Below are positions 19,614 through 29,230 of a stretch of 39,312 nucleotides of DNA, in pieces (position 1 is the first letter of the stretch; each line of letters begins with the position of its first letter). The position numbers and the translations under genes are program-made. The notes under the pieces were generated by a model. It worked only from the letters and a program-made list of their open reading frames with translations. It was not told where the DNA came from and ran no database searches. The stretch lies in assembly GCA_026397395.1 (NCBI GenBank), contig JAPLUV010000019.1, positions 414 to 39,725 of the forward strand. The letters are read 5' to 3'. Source of the stretch: a candidate division SR1 bacterium. GTDB lineage: Bacteria > Patescibacteriota > Gracilibacteria > Absconditabacterales > Absconditicoccaceae.

Positions 19614-20711
19614 TTATCCTAATTGTTTCAATAAGCTATCTATCAGTACACTGGCATATTCTCCTGCACCGAGAGAAAATTTAATTACGAGATCGTCACC
19701 ATCAAAATGATGTTTGGTTTTGAGGGGTTGCATCCAAATTTTTCTTCTGATCCCAAAGATCTTGTGGGCTTGGAAGGCTTCGAGTTTTGCCTTGTTGATT
19801 CCATGGGACTCCAGAAACTTGGTTTCTTGTTGACCAGCTTCGCTACTTGCAGTTGGCGTGAGAAGATTGTATCCAATCACGGGTCAAGTCGCCTGCGCGT
19901 TGATATCTTCTGTATAAGGCATAGCTTCTCCCACTGGTTTAGGATATCGCATTGCATTTTTTCCGGTATCTTTGACTTTGATTTCTTGTAGGGTATTGTC
20001 TTTTTTATTATAGGTGTATGGTTTTTTGTGTGCACCAAATTTATCATGATAATCGCTCCGCAAAATATCACCATCAAGTAATGTTGGCTCATCGTGTGTT
20101 CTTTCATAGACATATTCGTTGAAGAGTCGGCTTGCATAAGCTTGGAGCTTAAACTTTGCTTCAAATTTTTCATGGATTTTTAATTTTCCATCCAAGATAT
20201 CTTTGCCCATTTTTCGATTTCTTTCTTCGATACCAAATCTTTGATTGCCGAAGACATTCGGTACGCCGGTAGCAAACAATTCTGTGATAATACGGTCAGT
20301 ATCCTTTCTTTCCGTCAGACTTAATTTTTTAGTCGCTCTTAATCTGATAAAGAAGGTATTGATAATATCACTGGACATACCAATGGGATTATCGTGTCGA
20401 TCAGTTTTGATGATCTTTGCTTTCTCTGCTAAGGCATTGAGAAATGCATGTTCTCCACCAAGCTTCGCTAAGGCAGTTTTATAAATGCTTATTCGTTGTC
20501 TGGTGACGGCGTCTTTGTCTTTCAATCCAGCGATGCCAAGGGTTAGTCTAGAGATATTAAATTTCTGACAAAGAAAGGTAATGATATCCATGGTCGTAAG
20601 ATTTCTTTTTTCAAAATAAACAAAAAGAGCATCGCCTTTGCCTCTGAGCTTGAAAGGGAGTTCTTCTTCTACGATGAAGTCTTGGGATTTTTGTTTGAAG
20701 GAAAAAAGCAT
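19614..20711 (-). CDS. truD: tRNA pseudouridine synthase TruD
   Basis: Forms pseudouridine at position 13 of tRNA-Glu and others. The 365-aa product starts MLFSFKQKSQDFIVEEELPF. Family motifs are GLKDKDAVTRQRISIY (the catalytic Asp lies in this GxKDKxAxTxQ motif), VPNVFGNQRFGIEERN, and the distal PVIGYNL preceded by a TGA-coded Gly at 19881-19883. The TRUD insertion domain is present between them. Length is normal for the family. Only one TGA codon is used. Confidence 0.95.
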
Positions 20712-21495
20712 ACGATATGTGAGCGATTAAAATTCATATCATGAGTGTAGTGATTTCTTGGATTACTGCAATTCGCTTTTTCTGGTGCCTTCTGGCGGGG
20801 CAGAGTGTTTCTTTCAACATTATTTGTTTGTTTCTTAATCCACCGCTGCGCTTGGCCTTACTTTTGTCTTGATACCCCGGTGGTCCGGGGCAGGCGCCAG
20901 TAAGCAAAAAATCAAGTCGCAACAAACTCGCAGAGTTAATCTACAGACTAGTTATCTTTGTGTGTCTTTCTTATGTTGGTAGTCCATCTAGTTCGCTCCC
21001 CGGCTATCCGGGGTTCCCAACGAACTTTATGGATGAATTGTTTTGATGTTGTTTGGTTTGCTCAGACAAGTGTTGCGACGCCCAAATCGGAAGTTTTTTA
21101 ACTGGCTCTCGTGGTGGTGTTTACACTCACATTCTGTTGCTTCATCATTTGCTGCTTTGAAACGGTAGCTCTCTGTTGCGGAGCTGGGGCTACCGAAGTT
21201 CCGCATCATGCAAGTATACAAGCTCATGAAATTACTGTAGCGAGTAATGTTATCTTGGAAATGTTTTTTCTTGTCATACTAATTATCAATATATAAAAGC
21301 ACCATCTTTGGTGACGGCGCTGATGATACCTATTTACCTTAAGTTAACATGAAGTATTTTTTCTCTCTTTTTGCTGTTTTTTTCCGTAGGACATATCCAG
21401 CTGAGCTGGACTTCCTCACTTTGTTCGGTCGCTTTTTGGCTTCAATGTGTATGTCTTCCAGCTGGAACCAACTTGGTCAGATTGTTTATGTTTTA
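20712..21495. other. Repeat-rich intergenic region without a supported gene
   Basis: 784 bp. It contains repeat D copy 2 (20839-20915) and palindrome CCCCGG-CTAT-CCGGGG at 20999-21014 flanked by AGTTCG/CGAACT. It also holds TCCAG-CTGAG-CTGGA near 21399 and TTCCAGCTGGAA near 21458. Short open frames exist on both strands around 21027-21296, but they overlap one another and look like the usual spurious translations of repeats. Confidence 0.6.
20839..20915. repeat. Dispersed repeat D, copy 2, interrupted by a nested palindrome
   Basis: The same CCACCGCTGCGCTTGG start and CTTACTTTTGTCTTGATA segment as copy 1. Where copy 1 continues with CAAAAGTAA, this copy has CCCCGG-TGGT-CCGGGG plus CAGGCGCC before resuming AGTAAGCAAAAAATCAAG. 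A GC-rich palindrome has thus landed inside the older repeat. Confidence 0.8.
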
Positions 21496-22005
21496 TTAAC
21501 TAGCTCTGGTTCTGGTGTTTACTTGATTGGCAGCGGCTTGTTGTGCTGCAGCCTGTTGTGCCGCTAATTGAGCTGCTGCTTGTTGTTGAGCCAATCTATC
21601 TGCAGCAGCCTTTTGTTGGGCAGCGAGAGCTGCGGCTTTTTGTTGAGCAAGTTTATTCGCGGCGGCTTGTTGGTCTGCTGTCTGTTGTTGAGCAGCTTGT
21701 TGTGCTGCTTGCTGAGCTGCTACTTGTGCGGCTGCTTGTTGTTGTGCTAAGGTATCTGCAGCAGCTTTTTGTTGTGCTGCTAATTGTGCTACAGCTTGCT
21801 GTTGTGCAAGTTGATCCGCTGTCTGTTGTCCTGATGCTATCGCTGCTTGTTGCGCTGCAAGCGCATCGGCCTGTTGTTTCTGTAAAGCAGTGCATTCATA
21901 GATTCTCACTCCTGTACAGGTATTTTTTTCCGATATAAGTATCATGGAATAGATAAATACCCCTGTTACTATTGCTATGCTTGCCACGATTCCTACTTTT
22001 TTCAT
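21496..22005 (-). CDS. Ala/Gln-rich membrane-anchored coiled-coil protein
   Basis: 169 aa. An N-terminal membrane anchor (MKKVGIVASIAIVTGVFIYS) is followed by a short segment with two Cys (NTCTGVRIYECTALQ). About 120 residues are then made almost only of Ala and Gln with periodic Lys/Asp (units such as LAAQQKAAADRLAQQQAA). It ends NQVNTRTRAS. The region should form a long extended helix outside the membrane, like the TolA stalk, but no TolA C-terminal domain is present. The DNA is a GC-richer array of GCAGC-type triplets, prone to slippage. Read without TGA. Function unknown. Confidence 0.75.
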   Translation of the reverse strand: MKKVGIVASIAIVTGVFIYSMILISEKNTCTGVRIYECTALQKQQADALAAQQAAIASGQQTADQLAQQQAVAQLAAQQKAAADTLAQQQAAAQVAAQQAAQQAAQQQTADQQAAANKLAQQKAAALAAQQKAAADRLAQQQAAAQLAAQQAAAQQAAANQVNTRTRAS

Positions 22006-22022
22006 TGTCGATTACATACTAA

Positions 22023-23669
22023 TTAAAATGCTTCTGAATAGACTTGGGTATATCATCTAGCTTTGAGTTGTTTCATCTGTTCTGCTACCATAGGTGGATT
22101 GCCACAAAGATAGAATTCTGTATTCATAGGAAATTCATATTTTGATGTATCTATTCTGCCATAATGATAGCTTTTCACTTCTTCTTTGGAAATAAAGAAT
22201 TCTGTTTTGAGATTTTTTATTTGTTTCAACTGTTCTACATAAAACAGATCTGCTTGGGTTGCTGCTCAGAAGAATAAGGTATTGTCTACTGAATAGGTAT
22301 TGCTCGCCATCATGTTGAATAAAGGAGAAAGACCAGTGCCTGTGCCGATGAATACCTTTGGATTAGCTGTCTTTTTCAAAACGAAACTTCAATAAATTCC
22401 TTTGATTTTCATCTGATCTCAGATTTTTAGCGTTTTTAATAATCTTCCTCATCTTCCCGTATCACTGATTTTGATTCCTAATTTGATGGTATTGTCTGTA
22501 TGTGCTACTATAGAATAGGATCTGGTAAATTCTCCATCAAAGTCTTTGAGTATGGGTTGAATATATTGTCCTGGTAAGATTGAAAGTTTACTATTTAGTT
22601 TCAAAGTAAGCTCCAAAACATCTTTGGTAAGCATCAAATAATTGATGATCTCTGCCATATATCAGGTAAATACTGAATTCTGTGTTTCATAATACGGCTC
22701 GAAACTTAGCTTTGTCACTCCACAAATAGGACAGACTCGTGAATCAGGAATATCTTCAAACTTCGTTCCTGGTTCCAATCCACCGTCGGGATCTCCAACT
22801 GCTTCGTCGTAAATGTACCCGCATGGGATACAGATATACTTTGTTGTCGGTCAGTCTTTTGGTTTGTCTTTGTTTGCAAGATAAGAAGATGTTCTGATAA
22901 ATACCAACCATAAGGTAAGCGCAACATAAAACATATCAAATCTAGACGAAAAGGCGACATGGATTGCAACGATAAGAAATGCTGGATAGACAAGTGATTG
23001 TACTTTTTTCCATACGGAACCATTCAATACTTTCATAGAAAAATTATTAGAGGTGATTCCCAAGATGAATAATAAAACTCCTGCAATGACACCAGTCGAT
23101 GCGTCGCGTCTGATAAGGAAATTTTGTCGAAGATAGTTTCCATAGGTGATGGCTGGAGAATGCTTGATAGTAAAGAGATATTCCATAGAAAAATATTCGA
23201 GTCCGTGTTTCAAGAAAAAGATGAAACTAAGAATTCACAATACTTTTCTCATCGAGATAAGGACTTCAGATATTTTTTTATTGGGAATAAAAGTAAGAAA
23301 TGGTGATACACTTAGCGCAAGGACCAAGTAGACAAACGCTACTTTTCCATATGCTCTGAGATATAATCCTGTGCCTCCTAATGTTCATAAAATGAAATAA
23401 TGAGTCATTCGAATCCCTGGTAAGACGAGGATACAGGTATAGAAGATAAACTGCAGGGTGGAACGAAGCTCTTTCTTGGTATAGACATTTGTTATCCTGA
23501 AGTGTTTGAAAAATAATAATCCAAGTGCCGAAACAATTAGATAGATAATAAATATCAATGCATAGATCTGAAAAAAATTATTTTGGAAAATGTGCTCGGT
23601 ATTTACTACGGTGATTACAAATAATAAGGGCAGCGTGAATATCGCTGAAACTATTTCTGAAGTTTTCAT
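22023..23669 (-). CDS. Ferric-reductase-like membrane domain - rubredoxin - FAD/NAD(P) reductase fusion
   Basis: A 548-aa three-part electron-transfer protein joined across several TGA codons. Residues 1-270: six or so helices of the ferric reductase/MsrQ-like cytochrome b type, with [18 protein letters not shown] and membrane histidines in KHGLEY, IKHSP and VAIHVAF. Residues 275-322: a complete rubredoxin, [20 protein letters not shown] then [13 protein letters not shown]. Residues 330-548: a ferredoxin-NADP+ reductase module with RSYSIV (flavin), [13 protein letters not shown] (nucleotide) and YLCGNPPMV. It could carry electrons from NAD(P)H via flavin and rubredoxin to heme across the membrane. 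A small lipoprotein gene precedes it by 22 nt, and apbE is divergent. Confidence 0.9.
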
Positions 23670-23691
23670 TTGTTGTGCTACAAAATAAATA

Positions 23692-23937
23692 TTATTGATT
23701 ATTGCTTGTCGCTGTTTGTACTTCTATAGAAGCAGTAGCGGGAGTTTGTGTCTGAGTTGTGGTGGTAGCTCAGTTTCATTGGAACACTTTATCTAATGCT
23801 TGTGGCCCAATATCTCTAATGACATTGAAATCATCACCATCTCTTTGCTGACTATTTTCTATGCTTTCATCAAAGCCACAACCATGTAAGAAAGGCAGGG
23901 CAACAAGTCATAGCAGGAGCAATCGTTTTATTTTCAT
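23692..23937 (-). CDS. Small lipoprotein upstream of the rubredoxin reductase fusion
   Basis: 81 aa, starting MKIKRLLLLGLVALPFLHGC. The lipobox ends at Cys 20, with one Gly of the signal peptide from TGA. The mature part is short (FDESIENSQQRDGDDFNVIR) and ends in a Thr/Gln/Ala-rich tail. It is probably co-transcribed with the fusion gene 22 nt downstream. No FMN-binding motif is visible, so it is not an obvious ApbE substrate. Function unknown. Confidence 0.68.
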
Positions 23938-24075
23938 GCGAGCTGAAAAGATATAAATCGTGTTGGAGTTTATATTCAAAAAAAAATTTTTTACAAGTCG
24001 GAGTATTTTTTAGGTTTACTTTGGAACAAGAATTTTTATAGTTGGAAATGAATAATTTAGTTCTTACGAAGTAAT

Positions 24076-25101
24076 ATGCAGTGGCAACAAACGAAGCATC
24101 TGATGTGAACTGAAGTGACCATTACTATCTTTGGAGATAAAGATGTCCATCATGATATAGACAAGGTTTTTCAACTCTTTCAAGATATGGAGACGGAGTT
24201 TTCCAGGTTCCAGGAGAATTCGAGCCTCAGTAAACTTAATGAGGACAGAACGTGAATGGTGTCAGAAAGATTTTTGGAGGTATTGGGTTTGTGTAAAACA
24301 TTATATACTGAAACTGGTGGCTATTTTAATCCGCTCATCAACGTCAGGCAGCTTGGATATAGTGCAGATTTCCATAGTCACGCATTCAAGAAAGAAGATT
24401 TGGATTTGGAAATCAACTTGGACTTTGAAACCGTTGAAATAGTTGGTAATCAGGTTACTTTGCAGCAATGACAACAATTAGACTTAGGCTGAATCGTGAA
24501 ATGATATGCGGTCGATCAAGCAAAAAATTTTTTGAAAAGTATATGATATACAGACTTTATCATAGATGCGGGGGGCGATATTTTTTGCTCAGGACTGACT
24601 GATACGAAGCAAAAAATTGTTGTAGGTATTGATAGTCCTTTTGTCTCAGGGAATCTTTTCGCAACGCTCCAATTACAGGACAAGGCGATAGCGACCTCAT
24701 GAACCTATAGAAGAAAGCGAACCATAGATCAAGAATCCTTTCATCATATTATTAATCCTTTGACTTCGGATAATCCCTCTGAAATTATTAGCATTAGTTT
24801 AATCGCTGAGCATTGCTATTTCGCTGATGCCTATGCGACGGCTTGTATTGCTATGGGATTGGAAAAAACGTTGGCATTTCTCAAGAAGCAAAGCATAGAT
24901 GGGCTGATTATGTGTAGTGATATACTCAACCACCAAAAGAACGAGTGAAACGAAGATATTTTGGATGATTGAGTTATACCGACGACTTGAGAAACTGTTA
25001 GCGCGAACGAAGTGAAGTGATTACAGATTTCGAAAGCGGTTCGGTATAAGAAGGTGTATATGACGAGTGGAATGAAGGGGTATGAGATACAATATGTATA
25101 G
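24076..25101 (+). CDS. apbE: FAD:protein FMN transferase, with repeat insertion
   Basis: Covalently attaches FMN to Ser/Thr of target electron-transfer proteins. The 341-aa product needs many TGA codons. Motifs in order: MGTEVTITIFGD, EFSRFQENSSLSKLN, TGGYFNPL, LDLGGIVKGYAVDQA, IIDAGGD, AIATSGTYRRKR, HHIINPLT, and FADAYATACIAMG. Residues ~299-325 (GVIPTTGETVSANEVKG and on) come from dispersed repeat C, inserted shortly before the C-terminal strand KVYMTSGMKGYE. No signal peptide is evident, so it may act in the cytoplasm, or its signal may be atypical. Divergent from the lipoprotein/reductase pair, which suggests a shared flavin redox function. Confidence 0.92.
24971..25048 (+). repeat. Dispersed repeat C, copy 2 (in frame inside apbE)
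   Basis: About 78 bp, nearly identical to the distal part of the gatB copy. The coding strand reads the same frame: VIPTTGETVSANEVKG then LQISKAVRY. Differences from the gatB copy are a handful of substitutions (T to A, S to L, V to R in the peptide). Confidence 0.88.
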
Positions 25102-25119
25102 AAAACTCCCTTTTAGTGT

Positions 25120-25245
25120 TTCAGCAAATCCTCCCAATAAATCTATCAAATCCCTCCTTGCCTCCCTTTCTCAAGGGAGGAACTTGGCTCGATCAGTGCC
25201 CCTCCTTGAGAAAGGAGGGGTTGGGGGAGGATTTGAAAAACTAAA
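25120..25245. repeat. Dispersed repeat E, copy 1 (CCCTCCTT palindromic repeat)
   Basis: Nested inverted repeats: AAATCCTCCC pairs with GGGAGGATTT at the other end, and CCCCTCCTTGAG...AAGGAGGGG forms an inner hairpin. It is followed by an A-rich tail (TTTGAAAAACTAAAAAAA). A related element with the same tail style is at 32848-32985. It lies just after the apbE stop. Confidence 0.8.
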
Positions 25246-25265
25246 AAAAACTAAATTAAAAAAAC

Positions 25266-26834
25266 TTACTTCATTAATTTTCCCAAATCAACTTCATGGA
25301 AATTTTGTAATTGCGCTGTAAATCAGGTATCATGGCTGACGACGATCATGGCTCATTCATAGTCATTTAATGACTCTGCAATGATAGGAATATGACGGAA
25401 ATTAATATGATTTGTTGGTTCGTCTAAGATCAATAGGTGAGGTTTTTGTAAGACAAATCTGGCATAGCAGAGGAGTCCCTTTTGTCCTTCGGATAATGAG
25501 CCGATGGTATTTTTCAATACTTCTTTGGTCAGGAGAAATTGTGCCGCTACGCGGTAGATGTCTTGATCACTGGTATCTTTTGCTATTTGTTGTAGGTCAT
25601 CCCAGACGATCATGTCCATATCCAATGCGTCGAAATCCTGTGAGTAGTATCAGACTTTTACTTTGTTGTGAATCATCGCCATCTGTTCTTCTGGATGCGT
25701 CGTGTCTGGTTCTTTAATTATTCCATCTTCATGTTTCTTGTCTTCTAATTTTGCGTTATATTCTTTCATAATATTTGCTTTGTGTTCGTGGATCATCATC
25801 AGTCTTTTTAGCAACGTTGATTTACCAATGCCATTTGGTCAGGTGAAAATAATTCTATCATGTTTCTTCATTTCAAGATGCAACTTGTATTCTTTTACTT
25901 TATGTTCGCTGTTCATCAAGCCGACATGATTGATGGTGACAATAGGGCCGACGAAATTTTCAAACTCGATATGAAATGGCTTGATCGTCTTATCTTCCTT
26001 TCTGACTTCTACTTTATTTTCTTCTGCGTCTTCCACTTCATCTCTCATCTTGCTGGCGAGCTTACGCATCTTTCCTCACTTATTGGAGAAGAAGTTAATC
26101 TTTTCTTTTGCGTCGGCTATCTGCTTCTCGGCTCTTGCATTCTGCGCGTTCTCTTTCTCTATCTGTGCAGCGATCTGTTCTACCACATCGTAATAATCGC
26201 CTCGATATTGTTCTACCTTACAGGTTCATTTATTTAAGTACAACACTCCATCAGTAAAGAGATTCAAAAAGTCAGCGTCGTGGCTAATGACGACGACAGT
26301 TCTATCATACGACAATAAGAAACTTATCAGATCACCAATGCCCTCTGCATCTAGATTATTCGTTGGTTCGTCCAAGAGCAAGATGTCGGGATGTTGGATC
26401 AAGGCGTAGGCAAGCAATAATCTCGCCTGTTGTCAGCCAGAAAATTCTTTGATAGGTTTGTTTAGTGGTGCGTTGAAATTCACGACCTTCAATATCTCAG
26501 TGATCTTTCTATCTAGTTGATAATCCTTCTCCGCAAACGCAGTCTGGAAAAATTCATTGATCGTCAAATGCAACTGATCTCTCGGAATGACCTGTCTCGC
26601 GACCGCAATCGTATTGCCCGCGACGATATTGATCTTGCCGGATTGTGGCGTCAATTCACCAAGGATCATCTTGAAGATGGTCGTCTTCCCAGAGCCATTT
26701 TGGCCCATGATGGTAATCTTAGTATTTTGGCGAAGCGAAAAACTTGTCTCCTTGAGGATAGGATGTTTACCGTCGTTGTATGCGAATGACACCTCATCAA
26801 AACGCATAATTACTTGATTTTCATTACTAGCCAT
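25266..26834 (-). CDS. ABC-F family ATPase (first of two)
   Basis: A 522-aa soluble protein with two ABC ATPase domains and no membrane helices, the ABC-F (EF3/Uup/EttA) arrangement. Domain 1: GQNGSGKTT (Walker A) and LLLDEPTNNLD (Walker B). An interdomain helical linker rich in Lys/Glu follows. Domain 2: GPNGIGKST, LSEGQKGLL in place of the usual LSGGQ signature, then [12 protein letters not shown] and VVSHDTGF. ABC-F proteins act on the ribosome, rescuing stalled complexes or giving antibiotic protection; the specific role is unknown. The second-domain Walker B has NHINF instead of NHLDI, a moderate deviation. Several TGA codons are needed. Confidence 0.92.
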
Positions 26835-26924
26835 TTTTTAAACAAAAAAAAATTAATAAAGTACTGTTTGCTTACTTCTTATATAAGGAAATATGATCCA
26901 GATTCAAGCTTGTAATAATTAATT

Positions 26925-27350
26925 CTAATTACAATATTTCTCCATGATTGATTTGGAACTATCATATCACATAGTTGCTGCCTTTTTTAAATCAGCACAA
27001 CCTGCTTCTTTCTGATTGATATAAAGTTCTCATAATCATCTTGAATTGTATGTTCGAGCGTTTGTTGGCTCTAATTCAATTGATGTACTATAATCTGCAA
27101 TGGCTCAACTATAATCTTTTAAGCCGTGTTTTGCAGCAGCTCTTTCGTTATAGATTTCGGCATTTTTTGGATCCAATTCAATTGCTTTGTCAAAATCTTC
27201 AATGGCTTTTTTATAATTGCCGGCATCATATTTAATCATTCCAGCATTGTATAAATCTACTGCAGTTTTAGGTCAAGATTGATTACATCATGCTAATAAA
27301 ATAAGACTTATTGTTAATGTGCTGAATAAAGCTAATTTTTTTAACATCAT
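26925..27350 (-). CDS. TPR-repeat lipoprotein
   Basis: 141 aa. The signal peptide MMLKKLALFSTLTISLILLA leads to the lipobox Gly-Cys in which the Gly is TGA. Two to three TPR units follow: YNAGMIKYDAGNYKKAIEDF, then KAIELDPKNAEIYNERAAAK, and a third around LYINQKEAGCADLKKAATM. Probably a scaffold on the outer face of the membrane; partners unknown. Two adjacent ATG codons allow a start at 27350 or 27347. It precedes the ABC-F gene by 90 nt on the same strand. Confidence 0.82.
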
Positions 27351-27397
27351 GTCTTGGTAGAAAATAAAAAATTTCTGACTTGGATATCGTGAGTACA

Positions 27398-27518
27398 CCG
27401 ACTGTTTTTGAAATCATAAATTACTTCACTTACGCTCGTACTTTATGTGTCAAAAATCGCCGGTATAAGTTCGACGTCACGAAAACCTTCAAGAATATTC
27501 AGGCTTTCATTGCGTCTC
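27398..27518 (-). repeat. Dispersed repeat C, copy 3 (intergenic)
   Basis: 121 bp in the same orientation as the gatB copy and alignable along its whole length (shared landmarks GAGACGC, CGACGTC, CTTATACCG, AGTGAAGT). In the peptide frame it carries a TAA, so it is not coding. It lies between the HEPN-like gene and the TPR lipoprotein gene. Confidence 0.82.
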
Positions 27519-27582
27519 ACTTATAGCTATTTGGTGGGCGGATTCAAGTCTGGGTTGGATTACTTGCTTTTTTAGCTACTAA

Positions 27583-28125
27583 TTAAACTTGGAATGCTGT
27601 TTCTTTATAATTTCGGAGCTTGTTTGCTATTTTGTTGATCTCATTTATCTTTATTCTGATGTCATTAGGTTTTATTTGAATATTTTTAAGTTTGATTTGT
27701 CCTGATATTTTATCACTTGAGAACCTAGTTCTTACTAATCCGTTTTTTTGAATGGTTTGTCGATTTGCATGTGCTAATTGATTACGAAAGTCGTTTATTA
27801 TACCTAAGGAGCTTTTTATGTTATTCAATCTCTCTTTTCTTTTGATTTTTTTCGATTTAATCTCGTTTGAGTAAGATAACATAGAATTATATAATCTATA
27901 GAAAAGGTCAATTTTGTTTCACATTTTCATCTGCTCCATTACTTGATATCCAATATCATGTGAAGCATCATTAATTATTTCAGCTATACTAGTGTTTAAT
28001 TCATGTTCCAATAAACTAAATTCCATAAAAAATTTCCCAAGGACTTCGCTATATTTTTTAACAGCATCGGGATAATCCTCATTATTAATATAGTCGTATT
28101 GATCTAACTCTTCATCGTTATTCAT
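27583..28125 (-). CDS. HEPN-like protein, third gene of a TIR cassette
   Basis: 180 aa, all-helical. The N-terminus is acidic (MNNDEELDQYDYINNEDYPD). One TGA joins MEQMKM to NKIDLF. The segment INDFRNQLAHAN contains R-x4-H (R-N-Q-L-A-H), the catalytic-type motif of HEPN ribonucleases, within a helix bundle of the right length. Many HEPN proteins are RNA-cleaving effectors in defence or toxin systems. It is the last gene of the minus-strand set TIR-like, membrane protein, HEPN-like, with 29 nt to the gene before it. The HEPN call rests on the motif and helical context, so it is moderate. Confidence 0.65.
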
Positions 28126-28154
28126 GGTCAGACATCAGAAATAAATCTTTTCTT

Positions 28155-28622
28155 TTATTTACATAAATAACTTCCATACATTTTTATTAATACATAGATT
28201 AATAGAATAAAATAGAACAATACAAATAATCGAGGTAGCTTTCTTTCAATATGCGTAAGTTTACTATAATTCACTTTCTTATCAACTCAATGAAGTTTAT
28301 TCCATTCGCTTTTATATATTTGAAAAGGTAATCTTTCTTCTATTTCATTTATGACACCGAATTTTGCAGAATTTAAATTCTTATAATTCATTATCATTAG
28401 CTCCCAAACATATGATAATACCATACCAAAGATAGATATGAATATGTGTATCTCGTTGAATGTTGTTTGTGCTGTTAGAAATACAAAAATAATGGAATTT
28501 GCCGATAAAAAAAACTTATTAGCTCACTCTCTTCTTGAGCTTATTCTATCAGCCATTTCTACAGCGATTTTGTATTGCTCAAAAATTAGGTTTTGTGATT
28601 CTTTTGTATCCATTACTATCAT
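28155..28622 (-). CDS. Two-helix membrane protein of a TIR-linked family (SLATT/RipA-like)
   Basis: 155 aa. It starts MIVMDTKESQNLIFEQYKIA, and the next part, VEMADRISSRREGANKFFLS, resembles a conserved family of small membrane proteins (VEMAD-S-RR-AN-FF pattern) found beside TIR and other sensor genes. Two hydrophobic helices follow (SIIFVFLTAQTTFNEIHIFI and a second, then KLPRLFVLFYFILLIYVLIK near the C-terminus). INEIEERLPFQIYKSEW lies between. Its ATG overlaps the TIR gene stop as TAATG, a sign of translational coupling. Proposed role: membrane effector. The family name is from memory of the pattern and needs a profile search. Confidence 0.68.
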
Positions 28623-29035
28623 TATTGAACATATAAAACAACATCTTTTATTGCCTGAACAATTGTTGGTGAGTTTCGTCAAACGATTTTTGTTGCGCTA
28701 TCTTTGACTATTTTTGATGTCCTCTCAGAAGCCCAAGGTTGAATTGCTATAATCGGTTTGTTTAATCTTTTTGCTATCTCTATTTCAATGTTTATCCATT
28801 TACTATAAGTTGCGTATACTCAAGCTAATATTAAAACAACACTGCATGGTTTTATTTGCCTTTCAATAGCCTCCTCCAAAAGCTTTTGATTTGGTGCATT
28901 ATGAATTGGATCGTTTTTAGGTACAGAATAATCTTTGTGTGAGAAATAAGGTGAGTTCACTAACATTTTAGATAATTGTTCGTAATTTTTTCAATATGAC
29001 CAAGAATGACTTATGAAAACGTTATAATCTCTCAT
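28622..29035 (-). CDS. TIR-like (DUF1863/ThsB-type) protein
   Basis: 137 aa, three TGA codons. It starts MRDYNVFISHSWSYGKNYEQ, the typical beta1 (YNVFISHSW) of TIR-like MTH538/ThsB proteins. Next come YFSHKDYSVPKNDP, CSVVLILAGVYATYSKWINI, EIEIAKRL (the conserved Glu after W-I), and KPIIAIQPW then TKIVGRNSPTIV. These domains sense or make NAD-derived signals; ThsB of Thoeris makes a cyclic ADP-ribose messenger. A ThsA partner (NADase) is absent. It is coupled to the membrane gene by a one-base overlap. Upstream on the same strand is an unknown ORF with a frameshift. Confidence 0.82.
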
Positions 29036-29083
29036 TTGTATGTTTAATGGATATAAAACTTAACTATCTTGGGATAGTATATC

Positions 29084-29230
29084 CTATCTTTTAAAAAATT
29101 CAATCCAATCTCTTCTAAACTCGCCTACCATTTCGCCTTCATTTCTTGGTTTTGTATGTACATGAAAAAGTGTTGGGAATCTAAGTCTTAGTTGGTTTGT
29201 GATTACTATTCTATTCTTTCGTGGATAGTT
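29084..29230 (-). pseudogene. Frameshifted C-terminal extension of the 29211-29519 gene
   Basis: In another minus-strand frame the protein-like sequence RIVITNQLRLRFPTLFHV... continues to EFRRDWIEFFKR and a TAG, without a start codon. A single-base shift near 29225 would fuse it to the upstream ORF, giving about 145 aa. Either a real frameshift, a sequencing error, or programmed slippage; coding-like composition is the only evidence. Confidence 0.4.

Noticed and set aside
21027-21296. Open frames on both strands (61 and 66 codons)
   Set aside because: They overlap each other in a repeat-rich intergenic block, are Cys/His-rich without a fold-like pattern, and have no neighbours in operon spacing.
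21543-21938. 131-codon plus-strand frame rich in Leu and Val
   Set aside because: Antisense of the Ala/Gln triplet array; any frame of such an array stays open.
24239-24442. Separate plus-strand ORF within apbE
   Set aside because: It is in another frame; the apbE frame carries all family motifs once TGA is read as Gly.
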